A DNA stretch of 63,184 nucleotides from Oligoflexia bacterium (GTDB lineage: Bacteria; Bdellovibrionota; UBA1018), in the NCBI GenBank assembly GCA_023701205.1, contig JAMPXJ010000028.1:1-63184 (forward strand), read 5' to 3'. Below are positions 7,834 through 17,005 of this stretch, in pieces (the first letter of the stretch is position 1; the number at the start of each line of letters is the position of its first letter). Below the pieces are notes generated by a model. It did no database searches and was not told where the DNA came from. It saw only the letters and a list, made by a program, of their open reading frames with translations. The translations under genes and the position numbers were made by a program.

Positions 7834-9750
7834 TTACTTGTAGCTGCGGGTGGCAAGATGGATACGCTCGAACTCGAGCGTTTCCTTCGTCATCTCGGGG
7901 GCCTTGCCGTCGCCTTTGTATTCCCAGGCGGCGACATAACAGAAGTTCGCGTCGTCGCGCTTGGCCTCGTTGTCCTCCGTCTGGCTTTCCTCGCGGAAGT
8001 GCCCGCCGCAGGACTCCTTGCGCTCGAGCGCGTCGCGGGCCATCAGCTCGCCGAGCTCCAGGAAGTCAGCCACGCGGCCTGCCTTCTCGAGCTCCGGATT
8101 CATGAGGTTGGGCTCGCCCGAGACCTTCACGTTGTTCCAGAACTCCTCGCGGACGCGCGGGATCAGCTCGAGCGCCTTTTTCAGGCCGGCCTCGTTGCGC
8201 GACATGCCCACGTGATCCCACATGATCTTGCCGAGCTCCCGATGGAGCTCATCCACCGTCTTGCCGCCCTTGATCGACAGGAGCTTGGTAAGCCGGCCCG
8301 TGGCCTCGGCCTCCGCCGCGCGGAACGCGTCGTGCGTAGCGTCGACCTTTGGGAGCTTCGAGCCCGCGAGGTAATCCCCGATCGTATAGGGAATCACGAA
8401 GTAGCCGTCGGCCAGACCCTGCATGAGCGCCGAAGCGCCCAGGCGGTTGGCACCGTGATCCGAGAAGTTGGCCTCGCCCAGGACATGCAGACCCGGGATA
8501 TTGCTCATGAGGTTGTAATCGACCCAGAGCCCGCCCATCGTATAGTGGACGGCCGGGTAGATTCGCATCGGCACCTCGTACGGATTCTCGTCGGTGATCT
8601 TCTCGTACATCTGGAAGAGGTTGCCGTAGCGCTCGGCGATCTTGTCCTTGCCCAGGCGCTGGATCGCGTCGCGGAAATCCAGGTAAACGGCCATCTTGCT
8701 CTCGCCGACGCCGCGGCCTTCGTCGCAGCGGAACTTCGCCTGCCGCGAGGAAACGTCACGCGGAGCGAGGTTGCCGAAGGACGGGTAAACGCGCTCGAGA
8801 TAGTAGTCGCGATCCTCGTTGGGGATCTGCGAGGGCGGGCGGTTGTCACCCTGTTTTTTGGGAACCCAGACGCGGCCGTCGTTACGGAGCGACTCGGACA
8901 TGAGGGTGAGCTTCGATTGGTGATCGCCCGAGACCGGGATGCAGGTCGGATGGATCTGCGTGAAGCAGGGGTTCGCGAAGGCTGCGCCTTTTTTGTAGGC
9001 TTTCCAGACCGCCGTCGCGTTGGAGCCCTTGGCGTTGGTAGAGAGATAAAAGACGTTGCCGTAACCGCCGGTGGCGAGCACCACGGCATCGGCCACGTGC
9101 GACTCGATCTGGCCGGTCATGAGGTTGCGGGTGACGATCCCGCGCGCGGCGCCGTCGACCAGAACGAGCTCGAGCATCTCGCGGCGGTTGAACATCTGGA
9201 TCGCGCCGAGCCCCACCTGGCGCATCATGGCCGAGTAGGCGCCGAGCAGCAGCTGTTGGCCAGTCTGGCCGCGGGCATAGAACGTGCGTGAGACCTGCGC
9301 GCCGCCGAAGGAGCGGTTATCGAGCAACCCGCCGTACTCGCGCGCGAAGGGCACGCCCTGCGCGACGCACTGGTCGATGATGTTGTTGGAAACCTGCGCG
9401 AGCCGGTAGACGTTCGCCTCGCGGGCGCGGAAGTCGCCGCCTTTGATGGTGTCGTAGAAGAGGCGGTAAACCGAGTCGCCGTCATTGGGGTAGTTCTTGG
9501 CGGCGTTGATCCCGCCTTGCGCCGCGATCGAGTGGGCGCGTCGGGGGGAGTCCTGGAAGCAGAAGGCCTTTACCTGATAGCCCATCTCGGCGAGCGATGC
9601 GGAAGCCGAGGCACCGGCGAGGCCGGTGCCGACCACGATCACCGTGTACTTGCGCTTGTTGGCCGGATTGACGAGCTTGAGATTGAACTTGTGCGTTTCC
9701 CACTTCTGTTCGAGCGGGCCGCCCGGGATTTTCGAATTCAGCTTCAGCAT
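7834..9750 (-). CDS. sdhA: Succinate dehydrogenase/fumarate reductase flavoprotein subunit
   Basis: 638 residues. FAD-binding N-terminus ([21 protein letters not shown]), then [14 protein letters not shown], whose His is the covalent FAD attachment site of the family. Substrate-site sequences follow, such as [12 protein letters not shown], and MGGLWVDYN with [14 protein letters not shown]. The long form with a C-terminal extension is typical of class B enzymes (Bacteroidetes, epsilon- and deltaproteobacteria, Bacillus). It catalyses succinate/fumarate interconversion on the inner face of the cytoplasmic membrane. It is preceded by GAGGATCC as ribosome site and lies between sdhC (16-base gap) and sdhB. 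Confidence 0.96.
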   Translation of the reverse strand: MLKLNSKIPGGPLEQKWETHKFNLKLVNPANKRKYTVIVVGTGLAGASASASLAEMGYQVKAFCFQDSPRRAHSIAAQGGINAAKNYPNDGDSVYRLFYDTIKGGDFRAREANVYRLAQVSNNIIDQCVAQGVPFAREYGGLLDNRSFGGAQVSRTFYARGQTGQQLLLGAYSAMMRQVGLGAIQMFNRREMLELVLVDGAARGIVTRNLMTGQIESHVADAVVLATGGYGNVFYLSTNAKGSNATAVWKAYKKGAAFANPCFTQIHPTCIPVSGDHQSKLTLMSESLRNDGRVWVPKKQGDNRPPSQIPNEDRDYYLERVYPSFGNLAPRDVSSRQAKFRCDEGRGVGESKMAVYLDFRDAIQRLGKDKIAERYGNLFQMYEKITDENPYEVPMRIYPAVHYTMGGLWVDYNLMSNIPGLHVLGEANFSDHGANRLGASALMQGLADGYFVIPYTIGDYLAGSKLPKVDATHDAFRAAEAEATGRLTKLLSIKGGKTVDELHRELGKIMWDHVGMSRNEAGLKKALELIPRVREEFWNNVKVSGEPNLMNPELEKAGRVADFLELGELMARDALERKESCGGHFREESQTEDNEAKRDDANFCYVAAWEYKGDGKAPEMTKETLEFERIHLATRSYK

Positions 9751-9766
9751 GGAGGGATCCTCTTTC

Positions 9767-10438
9767 TTACTGCTTGTGAACCAGGAAAACGTAAACGGGC
9801 TGCGCGATGAAGCCCGCGGCGACGATCACGGCATAGAAGAGGCCGATCTTCTTGATCGCGGGAGTGTAGCGCGGATGATTCAGGCCCAGCGACTGGAACG
9901 ACGATTGAAAGCCATGGCTCAGGTGGAAGCCCAAGGCGACGAGCGCCACGACATACCAGCCGACATAGCCGGGGCTTTGGAAGACCTCGAGTACGAGCCG
10001 ATGGAGATCTCGCATGACCACGCCGTCGTAGCTGGCCATGTAGACGGTGCCGTACTTGAAGGTGATCAGGTGGAGGATCGTGAAAACGAGAATCAGCGAT
10101 CCTTGCGCCGCCATCGTCTTCGAAGCCGAGCTCACTCCTTTGGCGCCGCTTGTGGTGAGGAAGGCGCGTTCGCCTCGGGCGGCCCGGTTCTCCAGGGTGA
10201 GTTTGATCGCGTTATAAACGTGGATCAGGAGCAGCAGCACGAGTCCTGCCTCGGCCACATAGATGAACGGGTTCGAGATCAGCACGTGGCTGTAGGCGTT
10301 GTAGGCTTTCGGGCTCACGAAGATCAGAAGGTTCGCGGCCATGTGCATCAGCACGAAAAGGCTCCACGCCAGCCCCGTGATGCCCATCAAATATTTCTTT
10401 CCGATAGAAGACGTGAAAAGTCCCGCGCTGGCAGCCAT
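9767..10438 (-). CDS. sdhC: Succinate dehydrogenase cytochrome b558 subunit
   Basis: 223 residues with five predicted membrane helices (around 15-38, 57-80, 105-127, 155-178, 195-218). This is the single-subunit anchor family (SdhC/b558) that binds two b haems and the quinone. Histidines sit in helices as expected for haem ligands: [30 protein letters not shown] and GFHLSHGF. First gene of the operon, preceded by AAAGGAAT. Its presence without an SdhD supports the class B complex assignment. Confidence 0.93.
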   Translation of the reverse strand: MAASAGLFTSSIGKKYLMGITGLAWSLFVLMHMAANLLIFVSPKAYNAYSHVLISNPFIYVAEAGLVLLLLIHVYNAIKLTLENRAARGERAFLTTSGAKGVSSASKTMAAQGSLILVFTILHLITFKYGTVYMASYDGVVMRDLHRLVLEVFQSPGYVGWYVVALVALGFHLSHGFQSSFQSLGLNHPRYTPAIKKIGLFYAVIVAAGFIAQPVYVFLVHKQ

Positions 10439-10548
10439 GAGGTCCGATTCCTTTCCTGTTTCTTTTCACGTAACTCAACCCAGGCAGCGCTGTCCAGCCT
10501 TGAGTCCATGACAGACTGCAACGAAACGGCTCAGACCGGAGGTGGAAT

Positions 10549-12321
10549 TTACATCCGCTCGGGCAGAGGAATCAGAATCAGCGAGAGCCCGGTTGCGAGG
10601 ACCCGGCGCGTGGCCTCGACCAGCATCAGGCGCGCGCGCGTGAGCTCGGGCTCTTCGCCGAGTACCTTGCATTCGCGGTAGAAGGCGCCGAAGGCCTTCG
10701 TCACATCGATGAGATAGTTGGCGAGCTGGCTGGCCTTGGCGAACTGGAGCGTGCGTTCGAGGTGCAGCGGGAGCATGCCCAGGGTCTTCACCAGCGCGAG
10801 CTCCTCGGGCTTCGTGAGCCGGGAGATGAGGCGCTCGTCGTAGAATGCGTCGGCTGCGGAGGCGAGCTGGCCGGTCTCGCGCGCTTTGCGGAGGATGCTG
10901 AGGCAGCGGGTGTGGGCGTACTGGAGATAGGGGCCGGTCTCGCCCTCGAAGTCGACCACGCGCTCGACATCGAACTCCACGTCGCGCGCCGGATCGGTCG
11001 AGAGATCGTGGAACACGACCGCGCCGACGGCCACCGCCTCGGTGATCGCGGCATGGTCCTCCGGGGAAAGCCCGACCGCGCCTTCCCGCGGCGCGCTGGC
11101 GCACTCGCGCTTGGCCATGAGCTCGGTCACGCGCGATTTCGCGAGATCGAGCACCTCCTCGAGCGTGACGAAGTTGCCTTTGCGCGTGGACATCTTGGCG
11201 TCCTTGAAACGGTACAGGCCGGTCGGCACGTGCTCGCAGCGGCTGACCCAGTCGGCCCCGAGCTTGCGAAGCACGGCGAAGATCTGCTGGAAGTGCAGGC
11301 GCTGCTCGCCGCCCACGATATAGGTCATGCGATCGAACTGGAACTTCTCCTGCCGATAGAGCGCCGCCGCGACGTCGCGCGTGGCGTACATCGTGCCGCC
11401 ATCGGTCTTCTGGAGGATGCAGGGCGGAAGCTCATTGCCCTCGGCGTCCGTGACGGGCACGACCCAGGCGCCTTCGCTCTCGACGAGCAGGCCTTTTTTG
11501 CGGAAAGTCTCGAGCATCGGCGCGAGCTTTTCCTTGTAATAGGACTCGCCCCAGATGTGGTCGAACTTCACGCCGAGCCGCTTGTAGGCGTGGTCGAACT
11601 CCTTGAGCGAGATGCGCACGCATTTCTGCCAGAAGGCGGTGATCTCGGGATCGCCCTGCTCGAGTTTCACGAAGTCCAGGCGCGCCTGCTCCTCGAGCGA
11701 GGGGTCCTTTTCGGCCTCGGCGTTGATCTTGACGTACAGGTCGACGAGCTCTTTCATCGAGAGCTCGCGGTCGAGCGGGATGTTGAAATGGCGGAACGCC
11801 ACCGAGAGCATCCCGTACTGCTTGCCCCAGTCGCCCAGGTGGTTGATCGAGATGACCCGGAAGCCGCGGTAGCGGCCGATCCGGTCGAGCGCGGCGCCGA
11901 GCGCGGTCGGGCGCAGGTGGTAGATGTTCAGGGGCTTGGCGACGTTCGGGGAGCTGTATTCGAGCACCCAGCTGCCGCGCGAGCCTTCCTGAAGCTTCCC
12001 GTAGGCGCCCTGGTCCGCGCCGGCGAGGATGTCCTTGAGAAGTGCCGAGAGGACCTTGTCCTGGGAGACGGTGAAATTCACGTACGGACCGACCGCCGCG
12101 ACGCTGAGCTCCGCCGGAACGGCGTTCCTGGCCTTGAGCTCGGAGACGAGCTGCTGGGCGACCTGGGGCGGACCTTTGCGGAACTGCTTGGCCAGGCGGA
12201 AGCACGGAAAGCCGAAATCGCCCATCTTGGGATTCGGCGGCGTCTCGAGCTCCTGCGGCTGGATCGGGGATTCGAGGACCTGGTTGAGCGCCTGGGCGGC
12301 GAGACGGGCGAAGCGTTCCAT
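10549..12321 (-). CDS. argS: Arginyl-tRNA synthetase with altered HIGH motif
   Basis: 590 residues, the normal length. N-terminal Add1-type domain (about 1-115), class I catalytic core, KMSKS loop present as AKMSTRKGNFVTLEEVL, and C-terminal DALR anticodon-binding domain ending in the family-typical PERM. It charges tRNA-Arg. The signature usually read as KPxHxGHLRST is here AKPLNIYHLRPTALG. The first His is Asn and the Gly is Tyr, while the last His is kept. The downstream INHLGDWGKQYG segment is intact. No second argS is in the window. The gene is probably functional, with a lineage-specific variant. Its promoter must lie within or beside the truncated gene starting at 12352. Confidence 0.95.
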   Translation of the reverse strand: MERFARLAAQALNQVLESPIQPQELETPPNPKMGDFGFPCFRLAKQFRKGPPQVAQQLVSELKARNAVPAELSVAAVGPYVNFTVSQDKVLSALLKDILAGADQGAYGKLQEGSRGSWVLEYSSPNVAKPLNIYHLRPTALGAALDRIGRYRGFRVISINHLGDWGKQYGMLSVAFRHFNIPLDRELSMKELVDLYVKINAEAEKDPSLEEQARLDFVKLEQGDPEITAFWQKCVRISLKEFDHAYKRLGVKFDHIWGESYYKEKLAPMLETFRKKGLLVESEGAWVVPVTDAEGNELPPCILQKTDGGTMYATRDVAAALYRQEKFQFDRMTYIVGGEQRLHFQQIFAVLRKLGADWVSRCEHVPTGLYRFKDAKMSTRKGNFVTLEEVLDLAKSRVTELMAKRECASAPREGAVGLSPEDHAAITEAVAVGAVVFHDLSTDPARDVEFDVERVVDFEGETGPYLQYAHTRCLSILRKARETGQLASAADAFYDERLISRLTKPEELALVKTLGMLPLHLERTLQFAKASQLANYLIDVTKAFGAFYRECKVLGEEPELTRARLMLVEATRRVLATGLSLILIPLPERM

Positions 12322-12351
12322 AAGCTTCCGTATTTAGCTTTTCCGGAACGA

Positions 12352-13452
12352 AATTGCCAGCGCCGCGAGCTCGCGGCCTTGGATAAAAGGCTGGTCCGCG
12401 ACCGGGCCCAGCTCGATCCCGAAGCCTTTCTGACGGGCCGCAAGCGCCCTTTCACCATTGACGAGTGCCAGCTCGCGCCGGAGCTCTTTCCCGCTCTCAA
12501 GGAATGGGTGCGCCTGCATCCCGGCAAGGGTCAGTTCATCCTGACGGGTTCCGTTCGATTCACCAGCCGGCGCGCGATCCGCGAATCGCTGACCGGCCGG
12601 ATCGTGAATCTGGAGCTGCTTCCGCTTTCGCCCGCGGAGAGCCATTCCGAAAACTTACCAGGATGGCTGCCGGAGCTGGTTTCGAGCAGAAGTCTTCCGG
12701 AGCTTACGGCGGCCCCAGTCTCCTGGCTGACAAAATGGTCCGGTCGCTTCGCGGAGTTTCTCGCTCGTGGAGGGCTGCCCGGAATCTGTTTTTTTCGGGA
12801 GGGTCACGTCCGCGCCGCGCGCTTCGAGACGCAGCTTGAAACTCTTTTGGAAAGGGATATCCGTCTCTTGCTCAGGACCGACGTCTCCTACCGGCAGCTG
12901 CGCGCGCTCTTGCGCGAATTGGCTCTGAAGCAGGGACAACCTCTGAATCTGCAGGAGCTGGCCAGAACCGGGGGCGTGAGCGCCCCGACCGTGAAGAAGC
13001 TTCTTGCAGCGATGGAAGGGATGTTTCTCCTGCGCTCGTTCGCCACCGAGAAGCAGGCCCGGCCCGTCGTGTTTTTGGAGGATCAGGGCATGGCCACTCA
13101 TCTCGCGGCAGGCGAATCGACGCCGGAATCCGATCTTATGCGGGGTTTGTTCTCCTGCATTCTCCCGCAATTTCTTTATCGTCCCGAGACTGCCCCGGTC
13201 TTTTATCAGTATCGCACCCGGGGCGGCGCTCGCGTCGATATCGCTATCCGCACCTCGGTCGGGCGGCTGGGGATCATACCGGTACGGGGCGACGGGCCGG
13301 CCGCTTCGGCGCTGGCTTCCGCGCGCAGCTTCATCGCCGATTCGGTCGGCGCAAAAGCCGTGATTGCCCATTCGGGCAGCAAGGTGAGCCGGGTGGGGGA
13401 AAGTATTATGGCGGTGCCCTATCCCATGCTGCTTTCGGACGGTTGGCGATGA
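12352..13452 (+). pseudogene. AAA/DUF4143 ATPase lacking its Walker A N-terminus
   Basis: Open frame of about 367 codons. The sequence begins in the middle of an AAA_14 domain (ELAALDKRLVRDRAQLDPE, corresponding to the segment after the P-loop). It then shows the Walker B region FTIDECQLAPELFPALKEW, sensor FILTGSVRF and LTGRIVNLELLPLSPAE. A DUF4143 domain with EFLARGGLP, TLLERDI and VSAPTVKKLLAAMEG follows. Full-length proteins have 40-60 more residues with a GxxxxGKT P-loop, which are absent because argS occupies that DNA. The only plausible starts are TTG 12379 or internal codons. Without Walker A it cannot bind ATP normally, so a 5'-truncated remnant is the best reading; conservation of the remaining frame suggests recent truncation or residual function. 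Confidence 0.75.
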
Positions 13453-13464
13453 AGAGAATCGGAA

Positions 13465-14706
13465 CTACTTTTCGGGATTGCGATACCGCTCGCTGAGCTC
13501 CTGCCATTCCTCCGCCGTAACGCCGCCGCCGGACCAGTGATTCGACATGACATCATCGTCGCGGGACTGCGTGAGGTAGGTGCAGGTCGCAGGCTCCCAG
13601 ACCGTGTAGTAGTGGTCCGGAAAGCCCAGCACGTGGCCGATCTCGTGCGCGATCGTGCTCGCCACGATCTCGGGGTAGAGATTCACGGTTTTCTGAGTGA
13701 AGCTCACGAAAGCCCGGCTGCCGGCTTCCTGGCCCAGCAGGAGGCGGAAGATCCCCGGCAGCTCCGTCTCATCGAATCGCGCCAGGACGCTTTCGCGCCG
13801 CTCGCCCAGAGAGTGGCTCCAGGTCGTTTCAATCGCGTGGGCGAGTGTTTCTTCGGCTCCGGCCAGATCCCCCGAGAGGAGCGGGAGCTCGTAGCCGGAA
13901 GAGACCCGGCGAATTGTGGAGTTGGGCTTGAAATCGTAGCCGGTGAGCGCCCAGTCGATCCATTTGAGCCAGCTTCGGAGCTTCGCCTGACGTTCGGCGG
14001 GATCGGTGATCTCGCCGAGCTTACGCGCGAAATAGCGGTAAAGCGGGTTCTCCGCCGCGCGCGTGGCGATCGCGGAGTCGAACTCCGGAACCCGGCAGCT
14101 CTCGTCGGCCAGGCACGCGCTCACCACGGGCCTTGATCCCTGAAGCAGGCTTTCGCCTTCGCGGCCCAGCGTGTAGTAGAACCAGTCACCGTTCACGACG
14201 CGATCGAGATCGTCCCGGAGCGTGCCGCGCACGCGCGCTTCGAGCCGGACCCATCGGGCATCGATCGGCGTGTCCTGGATTTTCCGGAAGGACTCGCCGA
14301 TCAGAGCCCAGCTGTCGCGATCCTCCTGCCAGCCGGGGATCGGGACGGGCGGACTGACCCGCTCCCAAAGTCGGGTGGGTCCGAGCGGTCGCGGCCGGTA
14401 ATCGGCGTTGCCGATCCGCGAGCTGTCCGCTTGGCTGCGAAATGCCGCCAGCTCGGCCTTCCGCGCATCGAGCTCGCGGGCGATCTCGAGCTGGATGGGT
14501 TTGGCGTCGTGGTCGCACTCCTCCGCGTCCTCGCTGTCCTGGATCTTCCAAATCAGCTCGGCGATACTGCCCTGCGGGGGAGCGTCGTGCGCCGAAGGAG
14601 GAGGGGAGTCGGGCGGGGATTCCTCCCGATCCGGCCTGCTGCAAGCGCTGAGGAGAGCGCATAACGCGAGCGCGGACGCCAGGGGGGCGACGCGTCTATT
14701 TCGCAT
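13465..14706 (-). CDS. Zincin-like metallopeptidase lipoprotein
   Basis: 413 residues. Lipoprotein signal with lipobox LLSAC (residues 18-22), then a Pro/Ser-rich linker. Near the C-terminus is HEIGHVLGFPDH. This fits HExxHxxGxxD with Asp as third zinc ligand (as in snapalysin-type enzymes) or a shifted His. A plausible Met-turn follows (DDDVMSNHW). The central 250 residues are helical and unrecognised. Its start overlaps the stop of the upstream M48 gene by 11 bases (14696-14706), so the two are translationally coupled. Predicted to be an outer-membrane or periplasmic protease. Confidence 0.78.
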   Translation of the reverse strand: MRNRRVAPLASALALCALLSACSRPDREESPPDSPPPSAHDAPPQGSIAELIWKIQDSEDAEECDHDAKPIQLEIARELDARKAELAAFRSQADSSRIGNADYRPRPLGPTRLWERVSPPVPIPGWQEDRDSWALIGESFRKIQDTPIDARWVRLEARVRGTLRDDLDRVVNGDWFYYTLGREGESLLQGSRPVVSACLADESCRVPEFDSAIATRAAENPLYRYFARKLGEITDPAERQAKLRSWLKWIDWALTGYDFKPNSTIRRVSSGYELPLLSGDLAGAEETLAHAIETTWSHSLGERRESVLARFDETELPGIFRLLLGQEAGSRAFVSFTQKTVNLYPEIVASTIAHEIGHVLGFPDHYYTVWEPATCTYLTQSRDDDVMSNHWSGGGVTAEEWQELSERYRNPEK

Positions 14707-16213
14707 TCCCGCGGTCTTCCTTCTTCTGTCCCGCCTCGATGAGGTCGATGATCGCCTTGCCGACGTCCACGGCGAGCGCGGCCTTCTCGAAGCGCTCCTG
14801 GTTCTCCTCGGCGTAGGCGGCGAGCTTCGTCTCGGCGATCGCAGTCACGCCCGCGGCGAAGCGGTTGCCCAGGCCGATGGACTGCCCAGAGGAGGGCAGC
14901 GGAGCCGAGCGCAGCGCGCCGCGCGCGTCCTCGAACTCGCGCGAGGTGTGTACATAAGCGGGTTTCACCGGGTAGATCAGCGCGCTCAGGTCATGGACGT
15001 GGTCGATCCTCTTCTCGAGCGCCGGATGGTCGCTGAGCAGCTCCTCCAGGCGCGAGGTGCGGCCCGAGCGGCCGAGAAAGACCTCGAACAGGTCGGCGAT
15101 GCCCCAGGGCTCGTAATCCACGGCCCACGCGTACTGCGAGCCCATCTCGTCGGCCTCGGTTTCGGCCTCGCGGCTCTTGCTGAGCAGGTAGAGCACGCCG
15201 CCGGCCTGCACGAGTCCCGTGCTCACGCGCGCCACGGCGGCGCGGTAGTAGTCGCGGCGCAGCTCCGCCGAGACGACGGCGATATAGCCGGCAACCTCGG
15301 CCGCGAGCAGCGCGTTCATCATGCGGTACGCGCGCGTGACGTTCGCCGTGCCGTGACGATTGGTGACGTGCGCCCACTCGTGGCCCAGCACGCCCGCGAC
15401 CTCGGCCTCGGAGCGCGCGGAGTCGACGAGCCCGCGGAAGACGAAGACCTGGCCGCCCGGGAGGGCGAAGGCGTTGAGCACGTCGGCGTTGATGACGTGC
15501 ACCGTGGGCTTGAACGCAGCCGGGCCTTCGGAGGCCGCGGCGATGCGATCCATGACGCGCTGGAAGTAAACCGTCGTGGGGTGCTCATCGGGCAGGATCG
15601 AGGCGCGGTTCTCGGCGATGAACTGGGCGGCGTATTCGTTGCCCATCCGCACGTCGTCCGCGACGGAGAAGCGATTGGAATGGGTGAGCTCGCGCTCGCC
15701 GATCTTGAGCGGGCTGAGCTTGTCGAAGTCCCGGCCCTCGCTCAGGCAGCTCGAAAGCCCGTTGAAAGCCGTGAGATCGATGCGCAGCCGGCCCTCGCCC
15801 GGCGCGCTCACCGCGATCACGCGCGAGCAGTCCACCGGGAGCCGCGGTTCGAGCTCCAGGCGCGTGAGCTTCGTGCGCACGGCGCGCGTATCTGGGTCCT
15901 GGCCGATCGAAACCGTGGCCCGCAGGGTCGCGGCGCGGGAGGTGGCGCTCTTCGGAAGATTTGCCTGACCCGAGTAGCTCAGGCTCAAGGTGAGCTCGCG
16001 CGTTCCGACGCTTTCGAAGGTGAATCGGTCCGTGGTGTTCGTGGCGCTCAGCACGAGGTCTTTGGAGTTGCCGAGCTTCGGGTCGGCGCTCTCGATGCGC
16101 AGGGTGCCCGAGAGGCCCGGATTTTTCGCCAGCTCGACTTGGGTCAGCGGGACCGGAGCCTCGCAGGCGCTCAGGAGCAGAATTGTCAGGGTCGGTAGTC
16201 CGAGTTTTCGCAT
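14696..16213 (-). CDS. M48-family metallopeptidase lipoprotein
   Basis: 505 residues from ATG 16213, which is better spaced from CGGGAG than the in-frame ATG at 16219. Lipobox LLSAC. An N-terminal beta-rich domain (about 20-150) precedes an M48 peptidase domain with VLGHEWAHVTNRHG (HExxH), a downstream Glu ligand in EAETEADEMGSQYA, and the family sequence ALPGGQVFVFRGLVD before the active site. These features match the BepA/LoiP-type secreted M48 peptidases involved in outer-membrane protein quality control. The C-terminal region is helical. It forms an operon with the zincin lipoprotein downstream. Confidence 0.88.
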   Translation of the reverse strand: MRKLGLPTLTILLLSACEAPVPLTQVELAKNPGLSGTLRIESADPKLGNSKDLVLSATNTTDRFTFESVGTRELTLSLSYSGQANLPKSATSRAATLRATVSIGQDPDTRAVRTKLTRLELEPRLPVDCSRVIAVSAPGEGRLRIDLTAFNGLSSCLSEGRDFDKLSPLKIGERELTHSNRFSVADDVRMGNEYAAQFIAENRASILPDEHPTTVYFQRVMDRIAAASEGPAAFKPTVHVINADVLNAFALPGGQVFVFRGLVDSARSEAEVAGVLGHEWAHVTNRHGTANVTRAYRMMNALLAAEVAGYIAVVSAELRRDYYRAAVARVSTGLVQAGGVLYLLSKSREAETEADEMGSQYAWAVDYEPWGIADLFEVFLGRSGRTSRLEELLSDHPALEKRIDHVHDLSALIYPVKPAYVHTSREFEDARGALRSAPLPSSGQSIGLGNRFAAGVTAIAETKLAAYAEENQERFEKAALAVDVGKAIIDLIEAGQKKEDRGNAK

Positions 16214-16219
16214 ACGCAT

Positions 16220-16457
16220 CTCCCGGTGTGGGAATACCTGAAGTGACGCGATGAGTCAATTTCCTCGAGTGACGGATTGGCATTTTTCAGCCTTGGGGGG
16301 ATCATTGTCTGAACGGAACCGCCCGCCGAGAATAAAGTAAATCAAATCCACGCAGGCGTCGTACTCACTGCATTCCTAACGCATTTTCGCTCAGGCGAAG
16401 AAGCTGAAAGGCTGAGGCGTCCCATGGACGTGCAGTGGCCGGAAATTCCGGTGTCAA
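16220..16457. other. Intergenic region between divergent genes, no gene seen
   Basis: 238 bases between the M48 lipoprotein (leftward) and the sensor-like gene at 16458 (rightward). It must hold both promoters. An AT-richer stretch around 16335-16347 (AATAAAGTAAATC) is the most promoter-like part, but no -35/-10 pair was assigned with confidence. Confidence 0.3.
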
Positions 16458-16958
16458 ATGGCTGAAATCAAAGGAAAATTCATCCTCCTGGCGCGTGACT
16501 ATCTCGGTTCGCCCTTTGAAGAGCTCCGCGGGATCGATCCGGAGGAATGGTACGACACGGATCTCTTCGAAGCATCGCTGCGCTCGCTCGCGCGCGCGTC
16601 CCGGGCAGGCCGTCAGCGGATCGTGGAGCTCGGGCGCGAGGTCTACCCCACGATCCGGCGAACGGTGGGGCTGCCGGCACGCCTGTCTTCTCCTCTGGAC
16701 TTCATCCGCTACGAGGCCGACGGCTTCGTTTCGAATCACCGGGGGTTCGGCGTGGTTCCGCGCAGGTTCCTGCAAGCGGAGCAAGGGCGCGTTCTGGTCG
16801 AGGCCACCGCGCCCCGTTACAATCCGGCGCTTTTCGAGGGCGTTTTTCTCGGGCTCCTCGAGATGGCCGGCGTGACGGGAGGGCAGGTCCTCCAGACGCG
16901 GGCGCGGGCGCGGGGGCATCGTTCCGACGAGTTCCTCATCACCTGGCCGGTCCGCTGA
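16458..16958 (+). CDS. Small sensor-like protein paired with a chemoreceptor
   Basis: 166 residues, cytoplasmic, no membrane segment. The length and the ending ([13 protein letters not shown]...DEFLITWPV) resemble the alpha/beta small-ligand sensor superfamily that includes haem-NO-binding, V4R and myxobacterial DUF2378 proteins, all of which end in a similar strand. A canonical H-NOX YxSxR motif is not visible, so haem binding is not supported. The chemoreceptor gene begins 47 bases downstream on the same strand, so this protein may deliver a signal to it. The family assignment is tentative. Confidence 0.45.
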   Translation: MAEIKGKFILLARDYLGSPFEELRGIDPEEWYDTDLFEASLRSLARASRAGRQRIVELGREVYPTIRRTVGLPARLSSPLDFIRYEADGFVSNHRGFGVVPRRFLQAEQGRVLVEATAPRYNPALFEGVFLGLLEMAGVTGGQVLQTRARARGHRSDEFLITWPVR

Positions 16959-17005
16959 TCCTTTCGGCGTCGGCTCAATTTGATCAAACCACAAGAGGCA
17001 ACATC

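Noticed and set aside
7741..9291. Long plus-strand open frame opposite sdhA
   Set aside because: It is the antisense shadow of the clearly identified flavoprotein gene; composition is Arg/Leu/Val-biased with no motifs or ribosome site.
10762..12350. Plus-strand frame running from opposite argS into the DUF4143 remnant
   Set aside because: The part opposite argS is antisense and shows no AAA P-loop; only the part after about 12352 resembles a real protein.
16458..16958. Haem-binding H-NOX sensor
   Set aside because: The YxSxR haem motif is not visible, so only a loose fold similarity is claimed.
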